From the NCBI RefSeq assembly GCF_051622035.1, contig NC_135360.1, positions 30,955,206-31,019,205 on the forward strand: DNA of 64,000 nt, read 5' to 3'. The stretch is from Arctopsyche grandis (lineage: Eukaryota > Arthropoda > Insecta > Trichoptera > Hydropsychidae). The notes beneath the pieces are model-generated. The model searched no databases. It saw only the letters and a list, made by a program, of their open reading frames with translations, and was not told the origin of the DNA. Position numbers and translations under genes: made by a program. This document shows positions 45,770 to 59,902 of this stretch, piece after piece; position 1 is the stretch's first letter; the number at the start of each line of letters is the position of its first letter.

Positions 45770-45868
45770 TCGGTGATTTATGTAATAAAAAAAAATGCTG
45801 CAATGTTTGTAATTGTCCAGGAAGTTGCATTGGGGTTTACCTGTTAGATAAAAACTAAATAAAATAAA
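45770..45868 (+). repeat. SINE tail fragment
   Basis: GTGATTTATGTAATAAAAA, AATGCTGCAATGTTTGTAATT, CCAGGAAGTTGCATTGGGG and an A-rich end. Only the 3' part. Confidence 0.65.
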
Positions 45869-45879
45869 AGTGATGATAA

Positions 45880-46600
45880 TTTGTTTATTAACTCAATCAG
45901 AAATTGTGTTTTTGGAACTGAAAATTGGACCCCCGCCACTTTAAAATATAACGGCTCATATGGTGTAATTTTTTTTTAACTTTAATTATTATTTTTAATA
46001 TAAAATGTATTTATTTATTTACAAAATGTAAAAAAAAATTAAACAGTATATCTTATAACTGGAAATATGTAATTATAAAATTGTATCAATTTGAAATTGC
46101 TTCTTAAGAATATTTAAATATTTAAACGGGAACCTGAAAGCCCATTCCTAGGTTTGGTACAAATATTTTTAGCAATGGAAAAAACTCTTTCAGTTTCGGT
46201 CGAAGTTGCTTTTTTTTAATAAAAACACCGACAACGTTGTTTTTTTTAAATTACCTTCAATTTATTTTTAATTTTCTCCTGTCAGCGTTTATATTTTCAT
46301 TTCTTTTTTAAAGTCGAGTTATTTTTCAATTGGTTTTTGATAACTCCTTATTGAATTCTTCATTCATTTTCAAATACACAATTGTCTAATATTCGCCAGA
46401 ATCTATTTAAAATGCTTTTTTCCATTGTCAATACATGAATGATACACTCGCTTTATGGTAGTTTCCTAATAGGATATACATTTGCCCATAATATAGTATT
46501 TAAAGAACGTTTTGATTGAAATATTGTTGCCGGGATTCAATATGAGAATTCTTGAGATTATAAAAATCTGTCCCGGGTCATTTATTTTAACCCCTTGTTG
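45880..46600 (+). repeat. Dispersed repeat, second copy of the 31030-31990 family
   Basis: Shares TTTGGTACAAATATTTTTAG, AGTCGAGTTATTTTTC, CTCCTGTCAG-type and GAACGTTTTGATTGAA blocks in the same order and strand with 31550-31990. Confidence 0.65.
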
Positions 46601-46609
46601 CATCGTTAT

Positions 46610-47440
46610 ATTCAATAAAAAAAAATTGTCAGCATAAATCATCTTTTGAAATGTGTGGTTTTATTTAATTTAGTCTTTCGTTATAAAATATCATCAGTTA
46701 CAGACAATTTGTAGTAAATATTTCCGCAAAATATTATAATAATATTATTTTATATATCAAAATATTGGTAACAACTTATGTACATATGTATATACATATA
46801 TATTATACGAATATTCCACGCATGGCATGCGATAATCTTATCGCGAACTGGTATTCCCCAACACGGGAAAAACTCTCATTTGCATTTTGTATGTGCATTA
46901 ACACTATCGGGGAAAAAATCATCTCGTCTTGTGCAATCATCGTACATAACTTTTTTATTCAGATTCAGCGCCATGTTTGTTTCGAATATCTTATTTACCG
47001 TAGAAACGTGCTCGAAATATCTGAAACGGGTATTTCCAATCCGATTTAAGGAAAATGTGCCCATTGTTACACACGCCAGTCAAACGTCAAACATTTGATT
47101 CGATAAAATCTCAAAATATGCAGTTCAAATGTCAATCGTGTGATTTCTTAAATTGTCGCTCATTACGAAGCACGTGCGTAGATTCGACTTACATAATTGC
47201 ATCCCGGTGTCAGCCATTTATTTGTTCGTTCGTTAATGCGTTCGATTCTGAATTTCCCAAAAACGGTTAATGGCCGTTTAATTTATATGAGAATGCGTGC
47301 AAAATCGAAACAAATAGCATTTAATACAGGGGTGTGCAATGAAAAAATTTTAACATTTTCATTTCGAAAATGAAAGCGTCACACAGGTACAAAATAGCTT
47401 CAATATTTTACCGATATATGGGAGTTAGCTAACTTTCTTT
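46610..47440. other. Single-copy stretch with CpG-richer part
   Basis: 46840-47280 is CpG-richer with no recognised domain on either strand. CAGGGGTGTGCAATG at 47331 looks like a hAT end, but no partner with matching duplication was found. Confidence 0.35.
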
Positions 47441-47444
47441 AATT

Positions 47445-47800
47445 TATACCAGAAAGGCTTAACAGGTAGCTCCAATGCGTCTTCCTTGCATACATTGTAC
47501 ATTTGATACAAATATTATTAGTATTATGTATATAAAGTACATAAATACATATCAATTAATATCCACAGATACATCTATGGTCAAATTTGTAAATTTTTAA
47601 GCATTTTTAACAATTCAGTAAATACATATTAATTAACATCCACGGATACATTTATGGTCAAATTTATTTATATAATCCAGCAAAATTCAAGATTGCTGAA
47701 AACTCAAGATTTTGCGAGAAAATGGGTAAGGTTGCCAATTTGTTGGAAATTTTTCAATGAAAATCGGGTAAATTGGCAAACTCTGAAAAATCGGCGCTTA
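47445..47800 (-). mobile_element. Decayed SINE, tail to core
   Basis: Contains ACCAGAAAGGCTTAACAGGT, a duplicated block (ATCCACAGATACATCTATGG and ATCCACGGATACATTTATGG, with TCAAATTT) and core remnants (TTTTTCAATGAAAATCGGG, AATTGGCAAACTCTGAAAA). No head. Confidence 0.6.
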
Positions 47801-48171
47801 GAAAAAAATTGTCCAAGAGTGCCATAGGGGTGAATATATAATATATACAAGCATTTATACTTAAAACGGAGTTAAATCATTAACGATATCATTAAAAATT
47901 ACATCGAAATTTTGTGTCACATCGAAGTGATAACTGCTACATAGCTATCCGAACACGGCTACCTACATATGTAGCTTAAAGCATTAGAAATATTCAAAAT
48001 GTATATTATTGTATTTTAAATGACTTTTTCTCGATATTCATTATCTCAATACTTTGCAGGGGCTCTTGTGACTTTACTCTTATTACGTTTTTCGTAATAA
48101 CTATGTGGTTTTCAAAGCTATACACCCTATATTTCTTGTTTTCCTAGAATGAACTATAAGAAATTTATTTT

Positions 48172-48644
48172 AATAGATTTTGTATTATTTAGAAAAGGGG
48201 TACATCGTAAAAAATTACATTTATACATTTTTACGTTCCAAAGTATGATTTAAAGGTGGTAGCGATAAGTCATGTTTTTGACTGTTCGCTTGCATATTCT
48301 TGTTAATCGATGAATCAATGCGAGAGAAAGAGACAGCTATATCTTCGTAAGCTATTGTTTTCGTCGCTTTTGGTGCTTAGCTATTGAGTCATGCAGTCGC
48401 CCGTTGGCCTTTCCTATGTTCGTTTGCTTGTCGATGCTTGTCGTTATTTTTTAATACAAAAATAGTCAAAAATATGCTATAGGACTAAAACTTTTTTATG
48501 TTGTTGTATAATATGATTAATAAGATATATATTGAACCCATTTGTATTGAGAAAAGCTGTATTTTGGTTAAAAATACTGGGGTCTTACTCGACCCCAGTT
48601 CGGGACACTCGTTCGATCTAGACGCTCAATCCTTCAAAGGTTAA
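48172..48644 (-). repeat. Right arm of the ~470-bp inverted repeat ending at TTAA
   Basis: Inverted counterpart of 43371-43846, ending CAATCCTTCAAAGGTTAA. Differences are scattered substitutions, so the arms are similar but not recent copies. Confidence 0.8.
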
Positions 48645-48649
48645 GCTAT

Positions 48650-49355
<706 letters not shown>

Positions 49356-49359
49356 AATA

Positions 49360-50065
49360 TGCACATATGTATGTACATATGTATAGGTAGATTTATGCTC
49401 GTATATATGTATGTATTTCACTTCACTCACAAGTATCTTGTCAATCATTAAACACTTCTACCTATTTTATTTCCCACTTTTATAGCAAGCAGTAGAAAAA
49501 ATACAATAAAATTAGGTTTCACAACACGCAGACTTCATCCCGAGCTCTGAAAAAAGCCATAACCTCATCTAGTCTCACTTAAAAGCTTGCACACCCTTGG
49601 TTTAAATGCACATTCATTAACGAATGAGAGAGTCGGTCTGTGCAATTTTGAGTCGTCACGTTGTCGGCGAACTCAAGCCAAATCCGATAATGTCGATTAA
49701 GTCGGGCGATAGTGCTGCTCGAACTAATCACTACCGAGAACGCATTAACCCAATTCGACATTATGCATAATTCAAAATTGTGTCGTTAACGCTAGACTAC
49801 GTCGATTCATTCAATTTCACCATTAAAACGAAGATGCTAACGTAGAGTCGGTCGTAAAAATATCGGCCCTTGCGTGCACATTATCCTAGATTAGATAATA
49901 TACCGTAAAAGCTCCACAACTCGGCCTATCCGACGCCTAAGTGATTAGATGCAAAGATTTGATTTGAGCGTGATATGATTACTAGATGAGGAATGTGTAT
50001 ATGTGATGATAGTACATGCATACATACATATATTGTCCCTAAACAATTTTTTCTTGATTTTAATC
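49360..50065. other. Single-copy stretch with CpG-richer part
   Basis: 49600-49960 is CpG-richer (GAGTCGTCACGTTGTCGGCG, GGGCGATAG). No domain is recognised. Candidate conserved intronic DNA. Confidence 0.35.
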
Positions 50066-50069
50066 AACC

Positions 50070-50752
50070 TGAGCAACTACATTCCTCCTTTCCTTTTGGG
50101 CATGCTTGGGTATAATTCCCTTGAACCTGGGATAAACTTCCCATTGATTCGTTGTGTTCTCCAGCTTCTATGTGGTAATACGTCATGCCTGTAGAAACTT
50201 TAGGTCTCTAATAATTATGTGCGTGATAGACATCATCATTTGATGATTGTACCTCCTGCTCGCATAGTTATTTATCGAATGGCTCCTATACCAAGAGCTA
50301 TCCGACTTCTCGTTGCTGCTAAGCCTTAATATGATATTTTTCACATTATTGGAGATTATTTTGAGCTATTTCTCTGCTAGCCTGCGCTCATCATTGTTTT
50401 CATCATTTAATGTGATGTTTGATCTTCTATCTTCAATTTGAGCCTCGCAGGGATATTTTATATTTGCGGCTGGTTCTTATATATTGGTGTTGGCTATAGG
50501 TGCAAGACATTCCCTTCTTTGTATCTTATTATTTGATATTTTTAATTTATCTGCTATTATTATTATGCTTTTGTTTTTTATGATTATGTATAAATGTATT
50601 TTTTGTCTGTGTATATATGTATGTACATATGTACGTATATATTTTTATTTTTCTTATCTCCCTGTATTTTTTTTTACCATTGTTGCGTATTAGGGACTCA
50701 TGTAATGCCACAATGATCCAAACTTAAGCTTAAATATTATAAATAAATAAAT
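50070..50752 (+). mobile_element. LINE lineage 2 fragment, second copy
   Basis: Decayed coding part with SNNYVRDRHHHLMIVPPAR and RMAPIPRAIRLL, then AT-rich 3'UTR and the tail TGCGTATTAGGGACTCATGT, AATGCCACAATGATCC and AAATAAATAAATA. Same family as 5318-6003, here on the + strand. Confidence 0.75.
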
Positions 50753-50754
50753 AT

Positions 50755-52320
50755 ATAGTCTAAATGATTATAAAAGTTAAAGGTTGTCCATACGAGGTTT
50801 GAAAGGGATCGGAGATCAAAATGATCCCATACAATAACGCCCGGGAAATTGTGTTTGTTGTTTATGCAATATCAGTTTTTAATATCCCTAAGATATAATA
50901 TATGACTGTTTGGATTCCACATTATGTATGTGTTTTGATAGGGCTTTGTTTATGTATTCAAAATGTATTTTTAGATAAAGTAGCAACGTAATATAGATTA
51001 GCCAGAATGGTGTGATGATTTTGCAGTCACCTTGGATTTATTTCTTGGTATTAATAAATATTTATTGTCACGTTTGCGATCCGGAGATGCTGCTTTTAAG
51101 TAATCCGATTAGCGTCGACTTATGAGCGGTTTATTGCGTTTAATTTTTTGCAATTTATTTGCATCTTTAGTATTTTATTAATTTATGATATTTTTGAAAA
51201 CACAAGCTTGAATTCCTATTTTATATTTCTTTTGTTTTATAGTTATTTAATATTAATATTTAAATTTTGATTATGTGAATTTGTTTATAGTTAAATATTA
51301 CCTAGTTACTATTTACGTTTTTATTTGCATTCCAAGAAATTACATTAATATACACGTGTGTACATACATACATATAACAATTGAATACTGTTTATTATAC
51401 TTATTTCTAAAAATATAATGGCTTTGGTTTTTCCTGTATTAATTTATAGGCAAATTTTCCTACTGTTGTGGTCGTTGTAGACTTGACATCAAATACAGTG
51501 TAAAATAAATATTATACATATATACAATGTAGATAACTTCCCACAAATTAATATATTAAGAACACAATTCAATTCATTTTGAAGAAATTTTTCAAGGCTA
51601 GCAAATAGTATGGAAAAATTCATACAAAATTATATCAAGCAAAAGGAAGGAATAGTATTCATCGAGTCTCATATTATGATTTTCTTATGAAATTTGATAT
51701 TTCCTCTTTGAATTTTTAGTGTTTTGTTTGTTGTATACTTTTCTAAACAACTTGAAACCACAGGTCATCAATCAAAATATAGTTTTAATTTTATCTGCTT
51801 TTGACTTTGATAAAGTATGTAGCAAGTATGATTACAAAAGATAATGATATACATTTACGATATTTTAAATCAAAATTATATATAATATAATACGTATATC
51901 TACTTAAGAGCCAAATTCATACTATGAGTCAGCAACCATTTTCAGAGTACTTTAAGGCACAAACCCACTGAATCGTACGGCATGTATGTGCTCGTGGTTT
52001 CCAGACAGAAAGGGCGTTTCTTCAGGTGATTGTTAATTCGTACGATATTATTATTTCAATAAGTCTCTCCTACATTTCTTCAAATATGGGAATCACTGTT
52101 ATCAACCACTATCAAACCTATGTCAAGTACATAAAATATCACCGAAAACACTTTTTTTGCGTAAGCAAAAATATCTTTTAAAAACATGTGCCGCATACTG
52201 AATGTCTGAATCTTAAGGTTAAAACCACATTGAATTGAACAGCACGGGCACGTTCTTGGCCTTGTGTTGTGAAAAATCCGCACGGGTTCATTTTTCGAGA
52301 AGTTTCTCCTACATTTCTTC
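50755..52320. other. Single-copy AT-rich stretch
   Basis: No gene. TTCTCCTACATTTCTTCAAA-type sequence occurs twice (about 52066 and 52307), flanking 240 bases that look zinc-finger-like in one frame but do not hold up. Confidence 0.4.
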
Positions 52321-52325
52321 AAATA

Positions 52326-52862
52326 AGCTCGGTGGTTGGGCTTTTGCCTAGCACCGAGAAACGTCGGGTTCGATCCCGTGATTTGACCTCGATTGAATAT
52401 AGTTTATTCCGAGTTTATCTATAATGTTGCTGTTTAGACCTCGATTGAAAATAATTTTTCTGAGTATATCTGTAGTGCTGCTGATCAGACCTGGACATTT
52501 GTCACTCCAGGTCGATCGCTTCCCATCGGAGCGTGCCAATTTCTCTGATTTCATTGTTGAAACGGTTCCTCGATTAAATTGGCTAAAAACCTTCCTACCT
52601 ACTATATCGCCACTATTTGAGTATGCTTAATGTACAATTTAAAGTTCATAGATGTCTCGTTAATATAGAGTTCTCATTGTCTCGTAATTCAGCGACTTAT
52701 GTAATAAAAATGCTGCATTGTTTGTAATTGGCCTGGAAGGCGCATTTGGGCTTACCTGTTAGGTCTTCCTGGTATATACATATGTAGTATATAATAAAAT
52801 AAATATAAGAATCATTCTCAAACTATACTGCTATAGCATAGATTATGCGTCCTAGGGTTTTT
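52326..52862 (+). mobile_element. SINE type A, near full length, with shared 3' flank
   Basis: Head AAGCTCGGTGGTTGGGCTTT, B box GGTTCGATCCC, then a partly duplicated linker (GACCTCGATTGAA twice), the central domain, body, tail (GGCCTGGAAGGCGCATTTGG) and (AATA). The flank to 52862 (ATAGCATAGATTATGCGTCC) recurs inverted at 44813-44894, so either the unit extends past the tail or the two loci are duplicates. Confidence 0.82.
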
Positions 52863-52864
52863 TT

Positions 52865-54879
<2,015 letters not shown>

Positions 54880-55100
54880 GGATTGCAATTTACTGTAAAA
54901 TTTCATAAACCGGTAAATGGTAAATTATTTTTCCTGTGACCAGTATACCGGTATTTACCGGTAAATGGAAACTTTTTTTCGTGGATTTAGATAACTATAT
55001 GTAGTTACTTTTCCTAAAAACGTTAACATAGATTGTATCGTAAATAATTTATAATAAATCTCAGGTGAATTGTGTCATATAAATAATGATATCAAGTAAA
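54880..55100. mobile_element. Broken hAT MITE, relative of 23920-24435
   Basis: Contains GATTGCAATTTACTGTAAAA, TTTCATAAACCGGTAAATGG and further ACCGGTAAA motifs, in the order found at the right end of the intact element but inverted. The terminal TAGGG is degraded, and no second end or duplication is seen. Confidence 0.6.
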
Positions 55101-55129
55101 TTTGTAATAATAAATTAGTTTAATTTTTA

Positions 55130-55280
55130 ATCTATCTATATGTACATATGTATGTACGTACGTAGTAACAATAGATGAAGTTTTGTGATCATGTGACAAT
55201 TCGAACTCGAGATTTTGATTGATTCGAACTCAGAATCGATCACTGATCACGTTTTCATGATCTAGAAATAATTGTATGTG
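55130..55280 (+). repeat. Repeat family H, short copy
   Basis: AGTAACAATAGATGAAGTTT, CGAACTCGAGATTTTGA and ACGTTTTCATGATCTAGAAA as in the other copies. Confidence 0.65.
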
Positions 55281-55299
55281 ATGTATGATGTCAGCTTAT

Positions 55300-55868
55300 T
55301 GTAAAAAACTAAATGTATGTAAGCTTATTGTTAATCATATTAACAATTAGATACAACATAATTTCTTATTGAATACTTATCTCGCAGATAAAACCCAGTG
55401 AAGAGATATACTTTTAGTCGTGAAATGTCAGATCTGACATATTTGGCTAAAAATCAATATATATCGTGTATTATCTTACAAGAAGCTTCACGCCAAAATT
55501 GAAATTTATATATACATATGAGAGTTAAAACTATAAATATTTATATATTAGAGATAATGAGAACCTATAGAGCAAATTTCATAAAATATAGAGTGAATTA
55601 TAGGCGTTTAAACAATTAAAATCTGATATGGCCATATCAAGGCGAACAGGTTGAAGACACGGGACGAACGCTTGTTAAACGTCAGGAAGGTCTACAGGCC
55701 CCGTTTTAACGATGTATACGATATTTTTTCTCCAACGTAATGGCAGACGATACATTAACGTATATTGATAACCAAAATGAGCAATATGGCAAAGTATGAA
55801 AACGATCGGATAAGAGATAAGAGATATAAAAAATGACCACTAACACGAAAGCCATGTGAAATGCAAAG
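55300..55868 (-). repeat. Dispersed repeat family G, inverted copy
   Basis: Inverted counterpart of 41205-41775 over nearly 570 bases, with small insertions (for example TCTACAGGCCCCGTTTTAAC). No coding frame. Confidence 0.78.
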
Positions 55869-55884
55869 GAGGTATGTAAAAATG

Positions 55885-56612
55885 TATGTGTGTTTGTGTG
55901 CGTGTCTGTACATATGTTAAAACCTCTGGGCCAGGGAATGAATCCATGACCATTCAGTTGAAAGTATTACACGCTGACACGTTGTTTTCGTGTGTCCTAA
56001 ATTTAACTCAACTTTAGCGCCTCTGGGGCATAATAGAAGAAGCTCAAAAGCCTACACACATACATATGAAATACTCGAATAAATTTTTCAAATCTGATTT
56101 TCTTCAAATTGGATAACTCAACTTGGGCCATTTGGCCGTAGACGCATTTTATTATTCCTCAAAATTGTTGAAAATAATAAAAAGGTCAATTGAATTATGT
56201 ACATTCAGAAGGAGTCGTCCGATCTAAACGAATCATAAGCAAACACAATAAAGTGTGGCGAAAATTGCCAAAGGCGGCGAACACAATCAAGCGAAACAAA
56301 AGCGGTTCCGACCAAAATTTACGATATTAAGTTTCAGACAGATTTTATTGCGCTCGCGACTAATGTCCTCGATATTGTCGTCATAACCGCTGACTTTCTT
56401 TGTTTTTGCGGAACATTTCTTCGCAAAAACCGATCGCGATGATTGCAAAGGCAACGCCCTCCGAACAACGCCAATTCATCAGGTTAAAAGCGAAGCAATC
56501 AAGATTAAGATAATTCGGTTGCCACAGCGAGGAAGGAAACTGTCTACTCTCAAACCCCGACACTTGCCACCCTCTTCGATCGGTGATTCCCAACTATTTT
56601 TAATTCGCATAC
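55885..56612. other. Single-copy stretch with tRNA-like relic
   Basis: 55925-55990 (GAATGAATCCATGACCATTC, ATTACACGCTGAC) looks like a decayed type B SINE head. 56210-56580 is CpG-richer and single-copy. Confidence 0.35.
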
Positions 56613-56620
56613 CCTTTAGT

Positions 56621-57478
56621 TAGGGCTGTCAGATTTCATGCAAGTCAAACCGGGAAACCCCCCCCCCCGCCAATAAAAAAAACAGATCTTTATAGATATA
56701 TTTTCAATCGAAGTGATAATATTTAGAATGTCTATAATTGATTTTTTTTTCCCTTCTATTTTTAATATATGTAAATGAAAAGTGCTACAATTACAATGAA
56801 GAAACCAAAGATAGACTTCACTAAAGCTAAGAAAAAACTTTTAAAGCTTAAGAGTGCGTTATATTGCAGGTAATAGTGATAGCCACCTAGTTTTTGAATG
56901 TGAGAGTAGATTTTTATAATCAATATTAGCAAAATCACAGAAATCTTTTAGTCGTTCTGTTCTGACAGTGTCTAATTCGCATCTGCGTATGATGAATCAT
57001 TCTGAGTGTGAGATAATTATCGATTCAAGATACATAAATTGATTGATGCCTGATACACATTTTTTGTCTCCCTTCTACACATAGTTCCCCAGAAAGTATA
57101 ATACAGAGACAAATAGTTCATTGTTGAATATTGCTGCAGTGTTTACCAGACTGTGTGGTCCAGCATTTTTGTATATAGAATATGTTAATTATGAGTTAAA
57201 AACTTCTGTAGTGATTTAAAAATTTATTTACAGTTTACTTGTTTTTATATCATGTTTTTATATATTTTTCAAATGTAGGCCATTGTGGCGCATTAGGTTC
57301 TTCCTGTAATGCCACAATGGTCCAAAACTATTAAATAAATAAATAAATAAATAAATATCTGAAAAAAAAAGTAGTTAACCGGGACATTTGGGCATCCCGA
57401 GAGGTTTGTTCGGGACACCGAGACACGAGACTTAAAACTGGTGACAATCCCGATTAATCGGGACGCCTGACAACCCTA
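56621..57478. mobile_element. hAT element with 8-bp target duplication and nested LINE tail
   Basis: The left end is TAGGGCTGTCAG and the right end, in reverse, TAGGGTTGTCAG. Perfect flanking duplications CCTTTAGT lie at 56613-56620 and 57479-57486. The ends are those of the hAT at 11295-12217. Inside, 57278-57358 is the 3' tail of LINE lineage 2 (CATTGTGGCGCATTAGGTTC to (AAAT)n), a later insertion. No usable transposase frame was found. Confidence 0.93.
57278..57358 (+). mobile_element. LINE lineage 2 / SINE D tail inside a hAT
   Basis: GGCCATTGTGGCGCATTAGG, CTGTAATGCCACAATGGTCC and AAATAAATAAATAAATAAA equal the 3' end of the LINE fragment at 5318-6003. The two CCATTGTGG/CCACAATGG blocks form a stem. 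Confidence 0.75.
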
Positions 57479-57659
57479 CCTTTAGTAGACGATCTATCCT
57501 GTACCTTGTTGAGCATTAATTACAAACCTAGCCTATTTCTTACCTGGTGTGCATTAATGAAAATATTACAAAAAGTCATGAAATGAATATAGGGACGTTT
57601 GGAAAACGAGCCAAATATAAAAATGATCATAATGATGGTAGAAAAGTTTTGATTCATCT

Positions 57660-57714
57660 CTTATTTATTTCATCGAACATTGAAATGGCTTCAAAGTGAC
57701 GAGTGTATGTATGT
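57660..57714 (-). repeat. SINE type B tail fragment
   Basis: TTATTTCATCGAACATTGAA and GCTTCAAAGTGACGAGTGTA are a diverged type B tail on the minus strand, cut off by the SINE that follows. Confidence 0.5.
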
Positions 57715-58028
57715 AGCCAGCAGTATGGCCAATTTTATCTCATCATTGTTGAAACGGTTCCTTAAAATTGGCAAAAATAAATCATTCTATTATACGTGCT
57801 GTCACAAATCTTCTGTATTATGTGCAGTTTGTAAAAAATTATGTACAAGTCTAAAATCCATTGATGTCTCAATGGATTCATTCTTTAATTAATTAATTAA
57901 TTGTTAATTTCGTGTTCTTTAGCTTCTCGAAACACAGTGATTTATGTAATAAAAATGCTGCATTGTTTGTAATTTATTGCCCAGGAAGGCGCATTGGGGT
58001 CTTCTTGTCAAGCCTTCCTGGTATATAT
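57715..58028 (+). mobile_element. SINE type C with its tRNA boxes deleted
   Basis: After AGCCAGCAGTATGGCC the sequence jumps straight to CAATTTTATCTCATCATTGT, so the A and B boxes and linker are gone. The body (AATTAATTAATTAATTG) and tail (GCCCAGGAAGGCGCATTGGG, AAGCCTTCCTGGTATATA) are intact. Confidence 0.8.
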
Positions 58029-58034
58029 CTATGT

Positions 58035-58402
58035 AACAAATTATACAGATACAATACAATCAATCAATATAAGCATTTATATAAATGAAAATTCATACAA
58101 GCATCCACAGTGACATCTATGGAGAAATTTTCCCAGCATTTTTATAATCAAATTGGCGAACCTCAAAACGCTGAATAACTTGAGATTAGTAAGAGAGATA
58201 GGAAAGGGAATGCCAAATTTTACAGAAACCGTTTCAATGAAAATCAGAAAAATTGAAAAGCTCTGATGAGAAACGACCTGGAAAAAATCTAAAAATCGAC
58301 CTGGAGTTACGAACCAAGCAGTAGGAATCTAGTGGCAATCGAACCCGTGACCACTCTGTTCGAAAGCATAATATACCAACCACTAGTCTACGCCGCTGGT
58401 TA
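58035..58402 (-). mobile_element. SINE type B, tail-truncated
   Basis: Body, core (with a small duplication around CGACCTGGA) and head (GGCAATCGAACCCGTGACCA, CCACTAGTCTACGCCGCTGG) on the minus strand. It starts immediately after the + strand type C SINE. Confidence 0.82.
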
Positions 58403-58471
58403 ATAAAAATAAAATAAACTTAATAGGTTAGCATTGTTTTCCTTTTCTCAACACAGCTTCTGGTTTAGAAT

Positions 58472-58735
58472 CCTTGAGGGACTTCAGATCTACATATTTA
58501 CCTTCCTATAGAAAAACTAACCTAGACCGTGTCTAATTTGGACAAATAAAATACCTTATTAATAAAATTTAATGGAAGATGAATTATCTTAGTGGTCCAA
58601 ATTATTAGTCGTGGTCCAAAATAGCTTTCCCATAAAAAGGTAGGAATGCAGGTCTGGAGTCCCTCAAGGGCTTAGAACCCTTGAGGAACTTCAGATCTAT
58701 ATATTTACCTTCCTATAGAAAAACTACCCTATAGA
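58472..58735. mobile_element. Small inverted-repeat element plus partial second copy
   Basis: Left end CCTTGAGGGACTTCAGATCT and right end AGGTCTGGAGTCCCTCAAGG (58651-58669) are inverted complements with few mismatches. A second left end (CCTTGAGGAACTTCAGATCT) follows directly at 58679-58735. No ORF. Confidence 0.6.
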
Positions 58736-58764
58736 TAAATGTAGATAAAGTAAAAAGTCACAAT

Positions 58765-58835
58765 AGAGAGTGGAATTTTAACCCGTGACCACTCTGCCCG
58801 GAAGCATAATATGCTAAACCACTGGTCCACGTTCA
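58765..58835 (-). repeat. SINE type B head fragment
   Basis: On the + strand TTTTAACCCGTGACCACTCT, GAAGCATAATATGCTAAACC and ACTGGTCCACG are the complement of a type B head. Confidence 0.6.
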
Positions 58836-58839
58836 CGGA

Positions 58840-59290
58840 ATCTTTCAATTTTTTTTCACTTTTAAAAAATTCCTTGTTTGGGAATCGCTATTTACGTAAA
58901 TAGTCGTCGACAACCTTTTGGGGGCGAGTTTCGGCCATCGATCGACGACGATTGGGTTGGGCGCGCCTGATTATCGGCATCTATTTTTGCACCTCGCGAT
59001 CCAAATTAAAGCGATACGCCAACGTTACCTGGCGAAAATTTTCACGCCAACTCACGAGATGTATATTTTTGACCCATTTACCGGCGGAAAATTCGAAACG
59101 TATCTAAACGCGATGACAAGACAAATTTCGCGCTCCATTTACCGTGGAATATTATTATAATATTAGAAATTTTGATGAGCTTTTATGTACAACGTGCGGA
59201 TAAAGTCAAAATGATTTATTGTTTTATTTTTTATGAGAAACTTATGCAATCGAATGTCTGTGCATTGTTTACTCTGGCCTTACGCACAAT
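58840..59290. other. Single-copy CpG-richer stretch
   Basis: 58918-59160 has an 80-codon frame (starts MGASFGHRSTT) with no recognised domain. Not called as a gene. Confidence 0.35.
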
Positions 59291-59292
59291 TA

Positions 59293-59900
59293 CAATTTTT
59301 AAACTTCAAATTCGTCATTTTACAAATCAAATTCGTCATTTAAAAAATCGAATTTGTCGTTTTACAAATCAAATTCGTCGTTTTACAAATCAAATTCATC
59401 GTTTTACAAATCAAATTCGTCGTTTTACAAATCAATTTCGTCGTTTAAGAAATCAAAATCGTCGTTTTACAAATCAAATTCGTCATGTTGCAAATCAAAT
59501 CAAACATTTCATTTTATTATACATAGAGAACTTTATAGAGAATATTATAGAGTATCCGCCATCAAATACCTAGCAAAAAATTTAAATTCTGACAAAACCT
59601 ATTCAATTGGATTTATAATAGTTCGTTCATGGCGTTCTTTAACATTCCCTATGTATAATATATTCTCTATACATACGTATTGTATTAAATATTCACTTTT
59701 TCTCTATACATAATATTCTATATAAAGTTCTCTATGTATAATAAAATTAATATTAAAAAAATACATCCAATTGTTTAATTTGATTTGCAACATGACATTT
59801 TGAATTGTAAAATGACGAATTTGATTTGTAAAATAACGAATTTGATTTGTAAAACGACGAATTTGATTTCTAAAATGACGAATTTGAAGTTTAAAAACTG
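59293..59900. mobile_element. Foldback-type element with inverted arrays of a 21-bp repeat
   Basis: TA flanks (59291-59292, 59901-59902) border ends CAATTTTTAAACTTCAAATT (left) and CAGTTTTTAAACTTCAAATT (right, in reverse). The left arm holds about nine copies of a 21-bp unit (ACAAATCAAATTCGTCGTTT plus one T), the right arm about five inverted copies. The centre also has inverted CATAGAGAACTTTATAGAG-like segments. CAGT termini and a TA target fit a Tc1/mariner-related element. No transposase is present. Confidence 0.8.
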
Positions 59901-59902
59901 TA

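Noticed and set aside
52080..52322. Zinc-finger-like fragment on the minus strand
   Set aside because: A few C and H residues line up, but neither the C2H2 spacing nor a linker is present. The adjacent TTCTCCTACATTTCTTCAAA repeats are DNA-level.
59172..59713. A 133-codon and a 119-codon frame with seven-residue repeats
   Set aside because: They read through the 21-bp repeat array of the foldback element. The periodicity comes from DNA and there is no start, splice or domain support.
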